Source of the DNA: Candidatus Pacearchaeota archaeon
GTDB lineage: Archaea; Nanobdellota; Nanobdellia; Pacearchaeales; GW2011-AR1
DNA: 64,000 nucleotides
Reading direction: 5' to 3'
NCBI GenBank assembly: GCA_018303845.1
Contig: JAGVXH010000003.1
Coordinates: 62,001-126,000 of the forward strand
Shown: piece by piece, positions 1 to 9,556 of the stretch
Layout: the number at the start of each line of letters is the position of its first letter
Position numbering within the stretch: position 1 is the stretch's first letter
The notes under the pieces: generated by a model
The model's input: the letters and a program-made list of their open reading frames with translations, nothing else
Told to the model about the DNA's origin: nothing
Databases searched by the model: none
Position numbers and translations under genes: made by a program

Positions 1-325
1 TCGAAATATGCCCATGCTTCTCAAAAAAATCCTCAACCATTTTCAAATGATGCTTCTTCAAAAACCTCAAAACAATCCGTCGTCCAAACCTACTAGCCAA
101 TAAATAATTAAGCCATGCCCCACAAATCGAACCCAAAATCCCAACCAAAATCACTAAAAATAAATTCATCTCACCCAAATAAACAAGATAACCAGCAGGA
201 ATCATAACAACCTCACTTGGAAAAGGAAAAAAAGAACTCTCTAAAAACATCAAAACAAAAATCCCAAAATAACCGAGAGTATCAACCAATCCAACTAAAA
301 ACGAAACCACAGCCTCATATATCAT
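1..325 (-). CDS. DedA/VTT-family membrane protein (partial, C-terminus outside window)
   Basis: Minus-strand reading from 325 gives MIYEAVVSFLVGLVDTLGYFGIFVLMFLESSFFPFPSEVVMIPAGYLVYLGEMN..., typical DedA N-terminus. Confidence 0.8.
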   Translation of the reverse strand, partial: MIYEAVVSFLVGLVDTLGYFGIFVLMFLESSFFPFPSEVVMIPAGYLVYLGEMNLFLVILVGILGSICGAWLNYLLASRFGRRIVLRFLKKHHLKMVEDFFEKHGHIS

Positions 326-492
326 ACAACTCTAAACCTTCACAACTTATTAAATCTTCACAACTTCGAACCCAGTGAAACCATCGCCCTTCTGTCAAAC
401 AAGCTCAATTCTGGAAAAACCCGATTAGGGTTTCACCAAAGTCACAACTCCACAACAACAAAACTTATATTCTAGAATAACCTAATAAAATC

Positions 493-963
493 ATGTTCGA
501 AACATCAAAGCAAGATAATCAAGTCAACAAAAAAATTCACGCCTTTGACACCAAACTAAAAACTTCATTCATTCTAATTCGTCAAGACCTTGACGACATG
601 CAAACCAGAATAGACGCCATGCGAAAATACCTAAAACAAAAAGACATTGAACACGAAAACCAAAATTCCCAAATATTAAAATCACAAAAACAAATTCAAG
701 AAGATATCGCCGAATTCAATCAAGGTCTAACCAGACTAAAACTAGCCATATCTCAAATTTCCGCAATCAAACAAGAAGTCGTAATAAGAAAAGACCTCTC
801 TAATATAGAATACAGAATAAAAGAATCCTTCGCAAAAGAAATCGAAAAATACAAATCAGAAACAATATCCCTAAAAGAAGAGTTAAAAGAATCAAATAAA
901 AGAATCACAACTTTAGAAAAAAAAGCAATCCACACACCCAAAAAATTCTGGTTCAAAAAATAA
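493..963 (+). CDS. coiled-coil protein of unknown function
   Basis: 156 aa ORF, heptad-rich K/E/Q sequence; no catalytic motif seen. Confidence 0.7.
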   Translation: MFETSKQDNQVNKKIHAFDTKLKTSFILIRQDLDDMQTRIDAMRKYLKQKDIEHENQNSQILKSQKQIQEDIAEFNQGLTRLKLAISQISAIKQEVVIRKDLSNIEYRIKESFAKEIEKYKSETISLKEELKESNKRITTLEKKAIHTPKKFWFKK

Positions 964-972
964 CAAATAGCA

Positions 973-1932
973 CTACTTAACCATCAACTCTTTCCATTTG
1001 TAATAATCCATTTTACCATATAAAGATAACTGAATAACTTCAGCATATTTTTTTGCAACACCTTGCTGTGACTCAATAAAATTTTGTGCCTTCTCTTTAT
1101 ACTCATTCATAATCACAGGAGAAACATCTTTCAATACTTCATCCACAATAGAACCCTTATCAATCCTCTTCAATAACCCACTATTCTCTAGTCCCTCATA
1201 AGCCACTTCATTATTAGAACCCCGGAAAGGAACCAAAGTCCTCTTCCCATAAAAAGCAGGCTCTAAAGGATTTTGCCCTCCTCCAATAATTGCAGTATCA
1301 CAAATAGAATATAATCTATCCAATATTCCATTTTGCGTTATCACAAGACAATCCGAACGCCCATCCAAACATTCATCCGTAGAAAAATGAACGCCCTGAC
1401 GTTCAAGAACTTTATACATTGATTTTAAACCTCCCCTAGGAACAATTATTGATTGAACTGTCTTGGGGAATTTTTTTACAGCATTAGCAGTCGTCTCAAA
1501 TTCTTCTCCCCAATTTACAGAGCCCCACAAGACAACATTGCCAGACTCAATAAAATATTTTTTCTTCATCTCCAAAACTTCCCCATCATCCAACAACTTC
1601 CTCTTCTCAAACTTCAATGAATCTATATGAAAAGAAATACGCGAAAAAGTTCTATCGTGGTCCGTCCATTGTCTTCCGAAAGAAACTTCTAAAGAATCAG
1701 GGCTCCAACAAAAATCCTTAGACTTAGAAATACTTATTTCCCCCGCTAGTCCTTCTCTCTCCAAATCCTTCTCCAAAACCTCACATCGCGACAAATCAGC
1801 ACAATCACTATAAAAAACAGTCATCTCCACATAAGGCATTATTTTTCTAACCTCTTTAATTAAAAAAGGAAGCTGCTTAGTAGCACCTAAATAACTACTT
1901 CTAAAATTCAAAAGTTTATTTTTTCCATCCAT
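973..1932 (-). CDS. glycosyltransferase resembling Kdo transferase (WaaA-like GT-B C-terminal domain)
   Basis: GGGQNPLEPAFYGKRTLVPF resembles the WaaA GG.NPLEPA..GKPV motif. Confidence 0.55.
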   Translation of the reverse strand: MDGKNKLLNFRSSYLGATKQLPFLIKEVRKIMPYVEMTVFYSDCADLSRCEVLEKDLEREGLAGEISISKSKDFCWSPDSLEVSFGRQWTDHDRTFSRISFHIDSLKFEKRKLLDDGEVLEMKKKYFIESGNVVLWGSVNWGEEFETTANAVKKFPKTVQSIIVPRGGLKSMYKVLERQGVHFSTDECLDGRSDCLVITQNGILDRLYSICDTAIIGGGQNPLEPAFYGKRTLVPFRGSNNEVAYEGLENSGLLKRIDKGSIVDEVLKDVSPVIMNEYKEKAQNFIESQQGVAKKYAEVIQLSLYGKMDYYKWKELMVK

Positions 1933-1976
1933 ATAAACAACTCACACTAACGCAAATAATCAAACCTTATAAAAAT

Positions 1977-2777
1977 TTATATACAGCCCCCACTCACAAT
2001 AGTCCGATTCCGACCACCCTTCTTCGCGGCATACGCAGCCTCATCGGCACGATTAACGAACAATTCAACATTATCCCTTCTATTATAATCACTAACTCCA
2101 AGACTCACAGTAACCTTCCCCAAATCAACCCCATCATAAACCCAACTCTCACCTTCGACAGCTTTCCTAATCTTCTCAGCAGCGACATATCCGCCTTCCT
2201 TATTCGTATTAGGAAGAATCACAACAAACTCCTCTCCTCCATATCTACAAGCAACATCACTAGTTCTTACTATGCCTTTAACAACTTCTCCAAGCTTCTC
2301 CAAAACATAATCTCCAGCCTTATGCCCATAAGTATCATTAAATGGCTTAAAATGGTCAACATCAAAAAAGATAAGAGAAATATCTGCGCCATCCCTCCTA
2401 GCCAAAGCAGTTCCCTTTTTAAGAGCACCATCAAAAAATCGCCTATTATATAACCCCGTCAATTCATCCTCAATCGCCATCTTTTCCAAACTCTTATTCT
2501 CCTCCTCTAAGCTAATGTTCGCCTCTTTCATCCTCTTCCTATGTCCATCCTGAATATCCCCCGCCAACTTAATATATCCAAAAGATTTCTCAACCTCCTC
2601 ATACCTATTTACTTTCTTTCCCGCAAAATTCGACCCAATAACTCCACGGTGATAAACAAAAGTGTTCCCAGACAAATACGAAACAACATCAAGATTATCT
2701 ACTCGCCCATCCACCTTTGTAGATTTGCAAATAGTACAATCCCCAGAATCTCCCAAAGTAATCTTTCCTAATCTCAT
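1977..2777 (-). CDS. GGDEF-domain protein (putative diguanylate cyclase)
   Basis: DELTGLYNRRFF, FDVDHFKPFNDTYGH, RYGGEEFVVILP, SLGVSDY motifs. Confidence 0.9.
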   Translation of the reverse strand: MRLGKITLGDSGDCTICKSTKVDGRVDNLDVVSYLSGNTFVYHRGVIGSNFAGKKVNRYEEVEKSFGYIKLAGDIQDGHRKRMKEANISLEEENKSLEKMAIEDELTGLYNRRFFDGALKKGTALARRDGADISLIFFDVDHFKPFNDTYGHKAGDYVLEKLGEVVKGIVRTSDVACRYGGEEFVVILPNTNKEGGYVAAEKIRKAVEGESWVYDGVDLGKVTVSLGVSDYNRRDNVELFVNRADEAAYAAKKGGRNRTIVSGGCI

Positions 2778-2895
2778 ATCATATCCAGTCCAAAAAACTA
2801 TATAAATCTTTCGATTAGTAGCTCCAATAAAGTAACAACAAAATAACTAAAAAATCAACTAAAAACTTATAAGTCATCCCCTCGATTTTCAGTCC

Positions 2896-4914
2896 ATGTG
2901 GTCCCTATGTAAAAAAGACGTGAATTCGGATTCGATTTTAGACCAAGGCGAATGCCTTGAGCCCTTAAAATTTTCCAACAACAAAACTCAAGCTGACATA
3001 GTCCAAGAAGTCCTAACCGAAATCAATAACGGCAACAAGTTAATCTTCATTCACGGAGTCTGTGGAACCGGCAAATCGGCAATAGCCCTAAATCTCGCAA
3101 GACATTTCAAAAAAACCTCCATCGTAGTCCCAATCAAATCCCTCCAAGAACAATACGAAACAGACTACACCCAAAAAAAATTCATCTTAAAAAAAGACAA
3201 ATCTCCTCTAAAAATCGCAGTCATAAAAGGCCGAAACAATTTCCGATGCCCTTTTAACGGCGAAAAAGCCGACGATCCAGAACTCCCCTGCACAATAGAG
3301 CTTAAAGAAAAAAATACTCCACAACTCTTACAATATATCAGCCAAAATCCCGACGTAAAAAACGAAGAGTTTTCAACAGCATCCGACATCAAAAGAATGA
3401 ACATCGCACCAGTCTGTCCATATTGGGCGCCAATCATGCCTGCCGAAATAAACCCGAAAGGATTATCTGAAGTAAAAAAAATAAAATACGAAACAATATC
3501 GGGAAAACAATACGCCCTCTTCCAAAGAAAAAAAGGTTGCCCATGCACCGACCAATACGAAGCCTACGCAAACGCCGATGTCCTAATCTTCAACTCAATG
3601 AAATATCAAATTGAAACCCAAATCGGCAGAAAACCAAAAACCGACCTCGACATTATAGACGAATGCGACGAATTCCTAGACTCCTTCTCCTCTGAACGAA
3701 AAATCAACATAAACCGCCTAGCCTCCGCCCTAACAAGCCTCACCCCAAAAGACCAAGACAAAAGAACCGCCGTAAAAAACCTTCTAAAAATCTGCAACGA
3801 CATTCTCTTCAATCCACCAATTACGGACATAAAAAGACTAGACAAATCTCCAATTCTCCAAATCCTAGAAACCGCACTCCAAAATCCAAACCTAGCCGAA
3901 GACGAAGAGCTAAACTATTACAACACAATAGTCGAAATAGCAAGGTCATTCGAAAACCTCCTAGACGAAAGCTACATCTCAATAGAACAACAAGAAGACT
4001 ATCAATCCCAATCAGGACTCTTCGGACAAACTTCAAGAAACAAAGAAAACCCAATTATCATAACAATCGTTTCAATCAACCTAGCACAAAAACTTTCAGA
4101 ACTTATCGAACAAAATAACGTCCTAGTCATGATGTCAGGGACCCTCCATTCAGAACAAGTCCTAAAAGAAATATTCGGATTAAAAGACTTCAAAATCATA
4201 CAAGCCGAATCCAAAAATCCAGGAACAGTCCATATAAAAAAAACAGGCACCGAACTAAACTGCTCCTTCTCAAACTTCAAAAACAACACAATAACCAGAT
4301 CACGATATCTAAAAATCCTCGACATGCAACTTTCACGTGCCACCCCTCCAACACTAGTCCACGTTTCGGCCTTCAGCGATCTACCAAGTGAAGAAGAAAA
4401 TTCAAAACTAATGTTAGATAACATTATAACACAAGAAAGACTTCGAGAAATCCAAAAAAAAGGAAATTCCGCAATCGACGAGTTCGCCGCGAAACAAGAA
4501 GACATCTTATTCACGACAAAATGCTCTCGTGGAATCGACTTCGCCGGAGACAAATGCAACTCAATCATCATCACAAAATTCCCATATCCAAACATCCAAA
4601 GCCTCTTCTGGAAAATCCTAAAACAAGAACAACCAGATAAATTCATGCAATTCTACCTAGACAAAGCGAGAAGAGAACTAATCCAAAAAGTATCTCGTGG
4701 CGTCAGGTTCAAGGGCGACAAAGTAGATTTATGGTCCCCAGATTCAAGAGTTCTAAATGCAAAACTACTCAGCAATTCCTTCCACACCCTTTTCTTTTCT
4801 CTTCCCGGGATTAAGATAAAAATCAATAGCCTTAAACCCCGAAGCCGCAATTATCTTGTCCCTTGGACTAGAAAAACCCCGCCAAGCTCTAGCAAAAGCG
4901 ACTCTAGCTTCTAA
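2896..4914 (+). CDS. XPD/DinG-like superfamily 2 helicase
   Basis: Walker A GVCGTGKSAIALNLA, DECDE box, cysteines (CPF...CTIE...CPYW), C-terminal KCSRGIDFAGDKCNSIIITKFPYPN. Confidence 0.8.
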   Translation: MWSLCKKDVNSDSILDQGECLEPLKFSNNKTQADIVQEVLTEINNGNKLIFIHGVCGTGKSAIALNLARHFKKTSIVVPIKSLQEQYETDYTQKKFILKKDKSPLKIAVIKGRNNFRCPFNGEKADDPELPCTIELKEKNTPQLLQYISQNPDVKNEEFSTASDIKRMNIAPVCPYWAPIMPAEINPKGLSEVKKIKYETISGKQYALFQRKKGCPCTDQYEAYANADVLIFNSMKYQIETQIGRKPKTDLDIIDECDEFLDSFSSERKININRLASALTSLTPKDQDKRTAVKNLLKICNDILFNPPITDIKRLDKSPILQILETALQNPNLAEDEELNYYNTIVEIARSFENLLDESYISIEQQEDYQSQSGLFGQTSRNKENPIIITIVSINLAQKLSELIEQNNVLVMMSGTLHSEQVLKEIFGLKDFKIIQAESKNPGTVHIKKTGTELNCSFSNFKNNTITRSRYLKILDMQLSRATPPTLVHVSAFSDLPSEEENSKLMLDNIITQERLREIQKKGNSAIDEFAAKQEDILFTTKCSRGIDFAGDKCNSIIITKFPYPNIQSLFWKILKQEQPDKFMQFYLDKARRELIQKVSRGVRFKGDKVDLWSPDSRVLNAKLLSNSFHTLFFSLPGIKIKINSLKPRSRNYLVPWTRKTPPSSSKSDSSF

Positions 4915-5307
4915 TAAATTATCTTTCACTCCTCCCTTCGCAATCAAAAATTCTCCCTCTTCCAAATATTTTCTTCCATATTCTTCCTTTTTTATCAAAA
5001 CCGATTCAAGCGCCTCATAATGAGAATCCCCTTTTTCATCTATCCATAAAGCATATCCAAAAGCAGCATTAAAACTAAATCCTTTATCGAATAAAGTCAC
5101 TTCGTCTTTGTTTCCCCAGTCCTGAATATCATGTTTGTTAAAAATGCCCCCGCTCACACCATCTTTTTCCAGCCTATCAGGAAACAAATATTGGTCTTCA
5201 ATTTTTACATTCTTAAAAATAGGAGGAACTCCAAAATCTGGAAGATCTTTAACTCTCAATACGCCCCCATATCCAACAATTACTAAATCATTATATCCTA
5301 TTTTCAT
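4765..5307 (-). CDS. hypothetical protein, overlapping the helicase 3' end antisense
   Basis: 180 aa ORF; convergent with and overlapping the helicase gene. Confidence 0.6.
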   Translation of the reverse strand: MKIGYNDLVIVGYGGVLRVKDLPDFGVPPIFKNVKIEDQYLFPDRLEKDGVSGGIFNKHDIQDWGNKDEVTLFDKGFSFNAAFGYALWIDEKGDSHYEALESVLIKKEEYGRKYLEEGEFLIAKGGVKDNLLEARVAFARAWRGFSSPRDKIIAASGFKAIDFYLNPGKRKEKGVEGIAE

Positions 5308-5390
5308 AAAAAATAAATTTAAGCCAAATTTATAATGTTTTCTATTGTATTAACTAATAAGTAACTGCTGTTATTATTCTATTCTCAACA

Positions 5391-5670
5391 AAATGCGCAA
5401 GAGGCGTAGACTTCGCCGGAGACAAATGCAACTCAATCATCATCACAAAATTCCCATATCCAAACATCCAAAGCCTCTTCTGGAAAATCCTGGGTCACCA
5501 GAGCCATGCCACTTGGGCGAAAACAAGAACAACCAGATAAATTCATGCAATTCTACCTAGACAATAGCCCAGAAGAGAACTAATCCAAAAAGTATCTCGT
5601 GGCGTCAGGTTCAAGGGCGACAAAGTAGATTTATGGTCCCCAGATTCAAGAGTTCTAAATGCAAAACTAC
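5391..5670 (+). pseudogene. Duplicated, rearranged fragment of the helicase 3' region
   Basis: Near-identical to about 4499-4770 (GACTTCGCCGGAGACAAATGCAACTCAATCATCATCACAAAATTC...), with a 28-nt insertion at about 5492-5519 and a short replacement near 5564. Confidence 0.85.
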
Positions 5671-5889
5671 AAAAATCAAAAAAGACCCAAAAGCAGCATA
5701 AATATCTGCGTCAACTTTCCTCTCTTGTCTATTTTCAACAGGAGTAAGAGCATAAGGGGAATCTCTTAAAGAATCATAAAATCCCATCCCACAAAAACCC
5801 ATACTAGCAACCGCGCCACCAAGCATAGCCCCGAATGCCAATCTCGCTATTAAATTATTTCCCATAGGCAGAAAAACAATAATCTGCAT
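5611..5889 (-). CDS. small putative membrane protein; C-terminus reads antisense through the helicase fragment
   Basis: 92 aa ORF with hydrophobic segments. Confidence 0.4.
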   Translation of the reverse strand: MQIIVFLPMGNNLIARLAFGAMLGGAVASMGFCGMGFYDSLRDSPYALTPVENRQERKVDADIYAAFGSFLIFVVLHLELLNLGTINLLCRP

Positions 5890-5945
5890 TCTTAAACCTT
5901 GTCATACCCACAATCTTAAAAACAAAAATTCAATCCTAATACTAG

Positions 5946-6026
5946 GCCCATATCGCGTAATGGTATCGCACAAGATTGGAAATCTTGACCCCTCGGGGTA
6001 CCCAGGTTCGATTCCTGGTGTGGGCG
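5946..6026 (+). tRNA. tRNA-Ser (anticodon GGA by eye)
   Basis: Acceptor GCCCATA/TGTGGGC, anticodon arm CAAGA-TTGGAAA-TCTTG, variable stem CCCC/GGGG, T arm CCAGG-TTCGATT-CCTGG. Confidence 0.85.
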
Positions 6027-6133
6027 TAAATTATCGAACCCTTGGGTTTGAAGAAAATCTTGTGATTTTCTTTAGGAATCTCTGATTCCGTATCCGAGCT
6101 TGTTTCAAGCGAAGGCAATTCCTGGTGCGGGCG
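6027..6133 (+). repeat. Structured multi-hairpin element ending in a second copy of the tRNA-Ser 3' end (copy A)
   Basis: Hairpins GAAAATC/GATTTTC, GGAATC/GATTCC, GCTTG/CAAGC, then CAATTCCTGGTGCGGGCG, a near-copy of the tRNA T-arm/acceptor end. Confidence 0.85.
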
Positions 6134-6237
6134 TCTCTATTCCTAAAAAAATAACAAAAACCGCCAACCACGGGCGCAGCCCTCCAAACCACCAAACATC
6201 CAAACCACCAAACCACCCCTCAAATAAAACCAAAGTT

Positions 6238-7089
6238 TTATTTGAGCATCCCACAAGCCGCCCCAATATCTTCCCCCATCCGACTCCTAACAAAACACTT
6301 ATACCCAACCCCAATCAACCTCTTCATAAAAAAATTCATCCTTTCAACAGAACTACTCTTCATCTCAACCCCATCTAAAACAAAAGAAGAATTCAGCCCA
6401 ATCAAATTAAAATTAGTCCTCTTCGCTAAGCCCAACCCAATCAACGCCTCCAAATCACAATCCCTATCCGTCAAACCCTCAATCATCACATACTCAATCA
6501 TAATCTTCTGCCGGTATACCTCATTATACTTATGACAAACCTCAATTAAATCTTTCAAAGAAAAACCCACAAGCCCAGGCATAATCAAATCCCGAATATC
6601 CTGAAAAGCCGAATGCAAAGAAACAGCCAACTGAATCCTATTTCTTCCCTCGATAACCCTCATCATCCCAGGCAAAATACCACAAGTCGAAATCACAATC
6701 CGAGAATAAGCATAACCATATTCAGAATTAACATAATCACAAAACGCCAAAACACTATCCAAATTAAGCATCGGCTCACCCATCCCCATAAAAACAATCG
6801 AGCTAATCTCATCCGCCAACATTTTCTCTCTAATTTCTAATTTCTCATTTCTAATTTTTAGATGTTGCAACGCAGCATCAAGCTGCCCCCTCAACTCTTC
6901 CAAAGAAAGATTCCTCTCGAAACTTCGCCGACCAGACAAACAAAATCGACACCCCATCGCACACCCAACCTGCGTCGACAAACAAAGTGTCTTCTTCTCA
7001 CCCAAAGGAATCACAACCGCACTATACCCATCAACAAAATTAAACTTAACGGTCCCATCTTTACTGACTTCAGTTTCCATACTAAACAA
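6238..7089 (-). CDS. RlmN/Cfr-like radical SAM methyltransferase
   Basis: CAMGCRFCLSG (CxxxCxxC), MGMGEPMLN, IVISTCGILPG, LAVSLHSAF motifs typical of RlmN. Confidence 0.85.
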   Translation of the reverse strand: MFSMETEVSKDGTVKFNFVDGYSAVVIPLGEKKTLCLSTQVGCAMGCRFCLSGRRSFERNLSLEELRGQLDAALQHLKIRNEKLEIREKMLADEISSIVFMGMGEPMLNLDSVLAFCDYVNSEYGYAYSRIVISTCGILPGMMRVIEGRNRIQLAVSLHSAFQDIRDLIMPGLVGFSLKDLIEVCHKYNEVYRQKIMIEYVMIEGLTDRDCDLEALIGLGLAKRTNFNLIGLNSSFVLDGVEMKSSSVERMNFFMKRLIGVGYKCFVRSRMGEDIGAACGMLK

Positions 7090-7197
7090 AAAACAAAATC
7101 TATTTTAAAAGTGTAACGTTAGTTCCAATTTTTGATAATACTTTCAAGTTAGAAAATAGGAAATAATATCTTCCCGCCCGCCCGATAGAAGATGACA

Positions 7198-7713
7198 TTA
7201 ATCTCGTGGGAATACTTTAATAGGCTTTCCATAATCAACTCTTATTAACTCATTCGCTCTTTCAAATAATATCTTATTCCACAAGGCTTTCTTTTTATAT
7301 AAATTAAATGGCATATAAGGAACGTAATCAAGGGCAATATATACTCCTCTCTCAATATGAGGATTTCTTTCAACGGCATCAAGAATTTCATTTGCTCGAG
7401 TTCTTATTTTTTTACTTGACCAACAAAAAGAATATGAAAAAAAAGTAGTCCATTCATCAAGCAATAAAGTAGGCTTTTGAATCTGTGCGATATCTTCTAC
7501 GACAGAATCCAACGTTGTAGTCTTTGGTTCAATACCTGCATCCCTTGTTTCTACTTCATGTCTTCTCGTAGAACCAAATTTTAAAAGAAGAGACTCTCTC
7601 AACAATCCCCCTACTCCAAGCTTAGTTGTTTCTTCTGGTTTTATAATTTCAAATGCATAAGTGGATTTTCCACTTCCCAATCCCCCATATACAACTTCAT
7701 GTTTTGTTCCCAT
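7198..7713 (-). CDS. P-loop ATPase (Zot-like)
   Basis: YGGLGSGKSTYAFEI Walker A; TLLLDEWTTFF Walker B-like. Confidence 0.6.
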   Translation of the reverse strand: MGTKHEVVYGGLGSGKSTYAFEIIKPEETTKLGVGGLLRESLLLKFGSTRRHEVETRDAGIEPKTTTLDSVVEDIAQIQKPTLLLDEWTTFFSYSFCWSSKKIRTRANEILDAVERNPHIERGVYIALDYVPYMPFNLYKKKALWNKILFERANELIRVDYGKPIKVFPRD

Positions 7714-8103
7714 AAATTTTGGAATTCTAATCTATTTATAAATTTTTTGTTGTGTATAAATTTAAAAGTAGTAACTATTCTCTGTGCCATAGCTTATACA
7801 TTGCCCACCAAAAAAATATTATTTCGGAATTAGCACAAACAACATTCTCAAAAACTTTAATTTTTTACTCATCGAACATCATTGCACAAAAATCAAATCC
7901 CCCAAATATTCGAATGAAACTAACAAGGCTCAAAGGTTCACTCACCCTGCAGGTTCGCTCTCCCAGATTTTTTGCTTCGCAAAAAACTTCCATTAAATCA
8001 AATGTCAAACCAAACTCAAAAAAACTAACGCCCATCCACACAACCGAAACCAAAATTTTAACAACCATTCCCCAATTCTTCTAACCCGCTAAAATCCGAC
8101 CTT

Positions 8104-8922
8104 CTAAGCAAACCCCTTCGAAATCCCAACCTTCCAAAACGAAGGCAACCCATTCGAAACAAACCCTCGAAACTTCCCAGAATAAACATAAGTCAATCCC
8201 TTATCCTTAGCAAACTTCTTAAAATCTTTCGAAGCCTCCTCATAAATCTTCTGCACAATCTTTCTCTCAAAATCCTTCTGCAAAAGCGAAGAAGGCTTCA
8301 AAGCCAAAAAATCCGCCTGCCGGAGAATATTAACTTCCAAATTACTGGAATTCTGCGAAACAAAAATAATACTAATATTCTTATGTCGAGCAACCATCAT
8401 CAAAGAACTCAAAAGTTTATTAGCACTACTCATACTACTTCGCGAACTAAACAAAACCCCACCCTCATCAATTAGCACAACCGAATCATTCTCAATACTC
8501 TTAATATCTTCCACGGCCTCAATCCACGAAGGCATTTCCTCTTTCTTAAAACCCATAGCAAAACATTTCTTCCCATATTTAGAAAAAAGGTTCTCCAATA
8601 ACTTCACTCCAAAAGCAGTCTTCCCGGTCCCCCGCGCACCCAATATAATTCCAATCTGACTATCTGACTTACCAACACCATCAATCCAGTCATAGTAATC
8701 GCCATCGACAACACGAACTACCTTAAACTCTTCATACTTTGCAATCATTGCTCGTCGCCTTTTCTCAACCCTAGCCTCCTCACTCTTAACCGAAATCTTC
8801 TTTCCCATCTCATAAGCCCATCTAACATAATAATAAGGTAACTTCAACAATTCCAAAAAACCCCGACCGATATATCCCCAAAACGTCAAACCATCTTTTT
8901 TATGTTTAACATTATTTTTCAT
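8104..8922 (-). CDS. P-loop ATPase (Zot/FtsK-HerA-like)
   Basis: ILGARGTGKTAFGVKLL Walker A; VVLIDEGGVLF Walker B; SIIFVSQNSSNLEVNILRQADFLALK. Confidence 0.65.
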   Translation of the reverse strand: MKNNVKHKKDGLTFWGYIGRGFLELLKLPYYYVRWAYEMGKKISVKSEEARVEKRRRAMIAKYEEFKVVRVVDGDYYDWIDGVGKSDSQIGIILGARGTGKTAFGVKLLENLFSKYGKKCFAMGFKKEEMPSWIEAVEDIKSIENDSVVLIDEGGVLFSSRSSMSSANKLLSSLMMVARHKNISIIFVSQNSSNLEVNILRQADFLALKPSSLLQKDFERKIVQKIYEEASKDFKKFAKDKGLTYVYSGKFRGFVSNGLPSFWKVGISKGFA

Positions 8923-9154
8923 ATTTATCTAATAGCTTCCAATATTATAAATTTATGTTAAATGAATTACAAAAATTATTACAAGTAAAAAGTAAATCGC
9001 ACTAGCACCTTCCTTAAATAAACGATTTTGAAATAATTTCTTTCATACAACCTTCATATCGTTAAAATAATTCTAAAATATACTTATTCTGGATAATACC
9101 ATAGTAAACAAAAATTTATTAAATTAGAGGGTTTATCTTATTGGGAGGCAAACA

Positions 9155-9391
9155 ATGAAAAATAACAATCAATTGATTTGGATAATTATTACTATTTGCG
9201 CAGTTTTATTCATCAGTTTCTTTGGATTCACAGGAACGAGTAGATATGAAATGATGGACGGATTTTATGGTAATATGATGGGAAATTTCGGAATGGGATT
9301 ATTCGGATGGCTCTTTATGTCTCTAGCAATTATCGCCTTAATGTTGTTCATAGTTTGGCTAATAAAACAAATACAAGAATCTAAAAAATAA
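9155..9391 (+). CDS. small membrane protein
   Basis: 78 aa, two TM segments, GGGAGG Shine-Dalgarno-like sequence upstream. Confidence 0.6.
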   Translation: MKNNNQLIWIIITICAVLFISFFGFTGTSRYEMMDGFYGNMMGNFGMGLFGWLFMSLAIIALMLFIVWLIKQIQESKK

Positions 9392-9476
9392 TCCCAAAAT
9401 TACCTTATTTAATCTTATTAATTTAATATTATGCTCCCAAACTCTTAAAAACTAATTTTCACCTCTCTAACCATAG

Positions 9477-9556
9477 GCCCATATCGTGTAATGGTATCGC
9501 ACCGGTCTAGAAAACCGGACCCTCTGGGTATCCCCGTTCGATTCGGGGTATGGGCG
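9477..9556 (+). tRNA. tRNA-Ser-like (anticodon reads AGA by eye)
   Basis: Acceptor GCCCATA/TATGGGC, anticodon arm CCGGT-CTAGAAA-ACCGG, variable stem CCC/GGG, T arm CCCCG-TTCGATT-CGGGG. Confidence 0.8.

Noticed and set aside
4002-4646. Long antisense ORF (214 aa) inside the helicase
   Set aside because: Overlaps a well-supported helicase; composition explained by antisense of biased codons.
6100-6378. ORFs 6100..6378(+), 6031..6216(-), 6105..6314(-)
   Set aside because: Fall on the structured repeat, intergenic DNA or antisense to RlmN; low-complexity translations of the A/C-rich strand.
7752-8084. 110-aa ORF
   Set aside because: Contains hairpin/repeat DNA and no motif; treated as non-coding.
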